Positions 63,134-64,000 of a DNA stretch of 64,000 nucleotides are shown here, piece after piece (positions within the stretch are counted from its first letter, which is position 1; every line of letters starts with the position of its first letter). The notes beneath the pieces were generated by a model. That model had not been told where the DNA came from. It searched no databases and worked only from the letters and a program-made list of their open reading frames with translations. Origin of the DNA: Lysobacter capsici (GTDB taxonomy: Bacteria > Pseudomonadota > Gammaproteobacteria > Xanthomonadales > Xanthomonadaceae); NCBI RefSeq assembly GCF_018732085.1, contig NZ_CP076103.1, positions 5,456,001 through 5,520,000 of the forward strand, in the 5' to 3' direction. Made by a program: the position numbers and the translations under genes.

Positions 63134-63970
63134 TCAGTTCGCCGCGCGGTCTTCGTCCAATACGCCGAACGCGTCCTCGATACGCAGCCCGGCGATTGCC
63201 CGCATCGCTCCGCGCAGACTGTCCGGGTCGCCGTCGCCGACGACCAACGCAAGGTGGCCGGCATCAAATTCGCCCAGGCCGGCGTCGTAACTGACCCAGC
63301 GCTCCCCGTTCCAGGCCTGCACCCACATATGCGGTCCGAACGCGTGCGCTTGACCAACGAAGCGGCTGCCGTAGGCCAGGCCGGCGACCACCCGGGCCGG
63401 TATTCCGCGGGCGCGTGCGGCGGCGGCGAGCAACAGCGCGTACTCGGTACAATCGCCTTCGCGTCGTGCCAAGGCCTCGCGCGCGCCGTGGTAGCCGCTA
63501 TAGACCACGGGTCCTGATAGGCGTGCCTGCACCGCCGTAACCAAGCGACGCATGCGTGCATCGACGCTGCCGCCGCCGGCTGCACGGGCGAAACCGATCA
63601 CCGCGCGGTCGCCAATTTGCAGCCACGGCGTAGGTGCGAGATAGCGCCGTAACGCCTTTGCGTCGGGTGCTGTTTCGTGCCCGCAATTCTTGCAGACTGT
63701 CAGTTCCAATCCATCGGACCTGCGCACCGCGTATTGCTCGCCGGTCTGCGGCCACGACCAGCCCACCGCTCCGTTGCGCTCGCCGAGCCGGTAACGGATG
63801 GTGCCGTGACGCGCCGCCGGCGACAGTCGGTACGGCGACGGCACCAGCGCCGCCTGTATCTGCGCCTTGAGCTCGACCTCGGACGCGGCAATCTCCACGG
63901 CGTTGGCCACATGTAACCAACCCGAAGACAGGACCAGTAACGTCCATAGCGAAAATCGTTTCGACTTCAT
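63134..63970 (-). CDS. Exported transglutaminase-like protein
   Basis: Protein of 278 residues. A signal peptide (LWTLLVLSSGWLHVANA) ends near residue 24. The Transglut_core triad is Cys174 (EGDCTEYA), His214 (FGPHMWVQAW) and Asp229 (SYDAGLGEFDAG). A CxxC (CKNC) at 93-96 lies in the N-terminal domain. Such periplasmic proteins usually act as cysteine peptidases or amidases rather than crosslinkers. It converges on the zinc-ribbon gene, 14 bases apart. GGGAAGG precedes the ATG. Confidence 0.85.
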   Translation of the reverse strand: MKSKRFSLWTLLVLSSGWLHVANAVEIAASEVELKAQIQAALVPSPYRLSPAARHGTIRYRLGERNGAVGWSWPQTGEQYAVRRSDGLELTVCKNCGHETAPDAKALRRYLAPTPWLQIGDRAVIGFARAAGGGSVDARMRRLVTAVQARLSGPVVYSGYHGAREALARREGDCTEYALLLAAAARARGIPARVVAGLAYGSRFVGQAHAFGPHMWVQAWNGERWVSYDAGLGEFDAGHLALVVGDGDPDSLRGAMRAIAGLRIEDAFGVLDEDRAAN

Positions 63971-64000
63971 GCATCACCTTCCCGACCGATCAGACGACAA

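Overview
The window reads as chromosomal DNA of a high-GC gammaproteobacterium of the Xanthomonadaceae, most like Lysobacter. This is an inference from very high third-position GC, many small secreted or lipid-anchored proteins, secreted glucan-, peptidoglycan- and nucleoside-degrading enzymes, and a TonB receptor-SapC-cupin-tryptophan halogenase module. I see no tRNA, rRNA, CRISPR array, phage block or complete insertion sequence.

Layout. 0.2-4.9 kb: a two-component locus (membrane histidine kinase; OmpR-type regulator; beta-propeller sensor protein that ends before any output domain). 5.3-8.2 kb: LysR regulator divergent from an MFS exporter, then a gamma-glutamylcyclotransferase-like protein. 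8.4-10.0 kb: a small secreted protein and a metallo-beta-lactamase-fold lipoprotein. 10.2-12.4 kb: a translationally coupled Dyp peroxidase-CbpA-CbpM operon. 12.6-17.4 kb: small secreted, cupin, methyltransferase and unknown genes. 17.8-22.7 kb: a minimal class II lanthipeptide locus (mersacidin-type precursor plus LanM) with a drug-type MFS exporter upstream but no LanT. 22.8-26.5 kb: thioesterase-like protein, aminoglycoside-phosphotransferase-like kinase, START-domain protein and a LysR remnant.

27.0-36.5 kb: one long operon: TonB-dependent receptor, SapC protein, cupin-like protein, flavin-dependent halogenase, GH5 glycosidase and glucokinase. A 14-bp perfect palindrome lies at its promoter, and the same 14 bp occur again at 41.03 kb upstream of a secreted GH16 beta-glucanase. 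This ties the two loci into one probable beta-glucan regulon: external cleavage by GH16, TonB-dependent uptake, further cleavage by GH5, then phosphorylation of glucose.

36.5-41.7 kb: AraC regulator divergent from a short-chain dehydrogenase, several small genes and the GH16 gene. 42.0-43.8 kb: an M15 peptidoglycan peptidase without signal peptide, followed by an exported protein. 45.3-48.3 kb: a fusion of a haem-oxygenase-like di-iron domain with a VOC domain, convergent with a class III aminotransferase. 48.4-55.7 kb: acyltransferase, Ser/Thr kinase with TPR region, VOC protein, serine hydrolase, MORN-repeat protein and an unknown. 56.1-59.0 kb: patatin phospholipase, aldo/keto reductase and its divergent LysR. 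59.3-64.0 kb: small secreted and lipoproteins, a secreted adenosine deaminase, a zinc-ribbon membrane protein and a secreted transglutaminase-like protein.

Family assignments come from reading motifs by eye; no database search was run. The loci I would check first are the lanthipeptide pair, the di-iron/VOC fusion, the operator-linked glucan regulon and the M15 peptidase pair.
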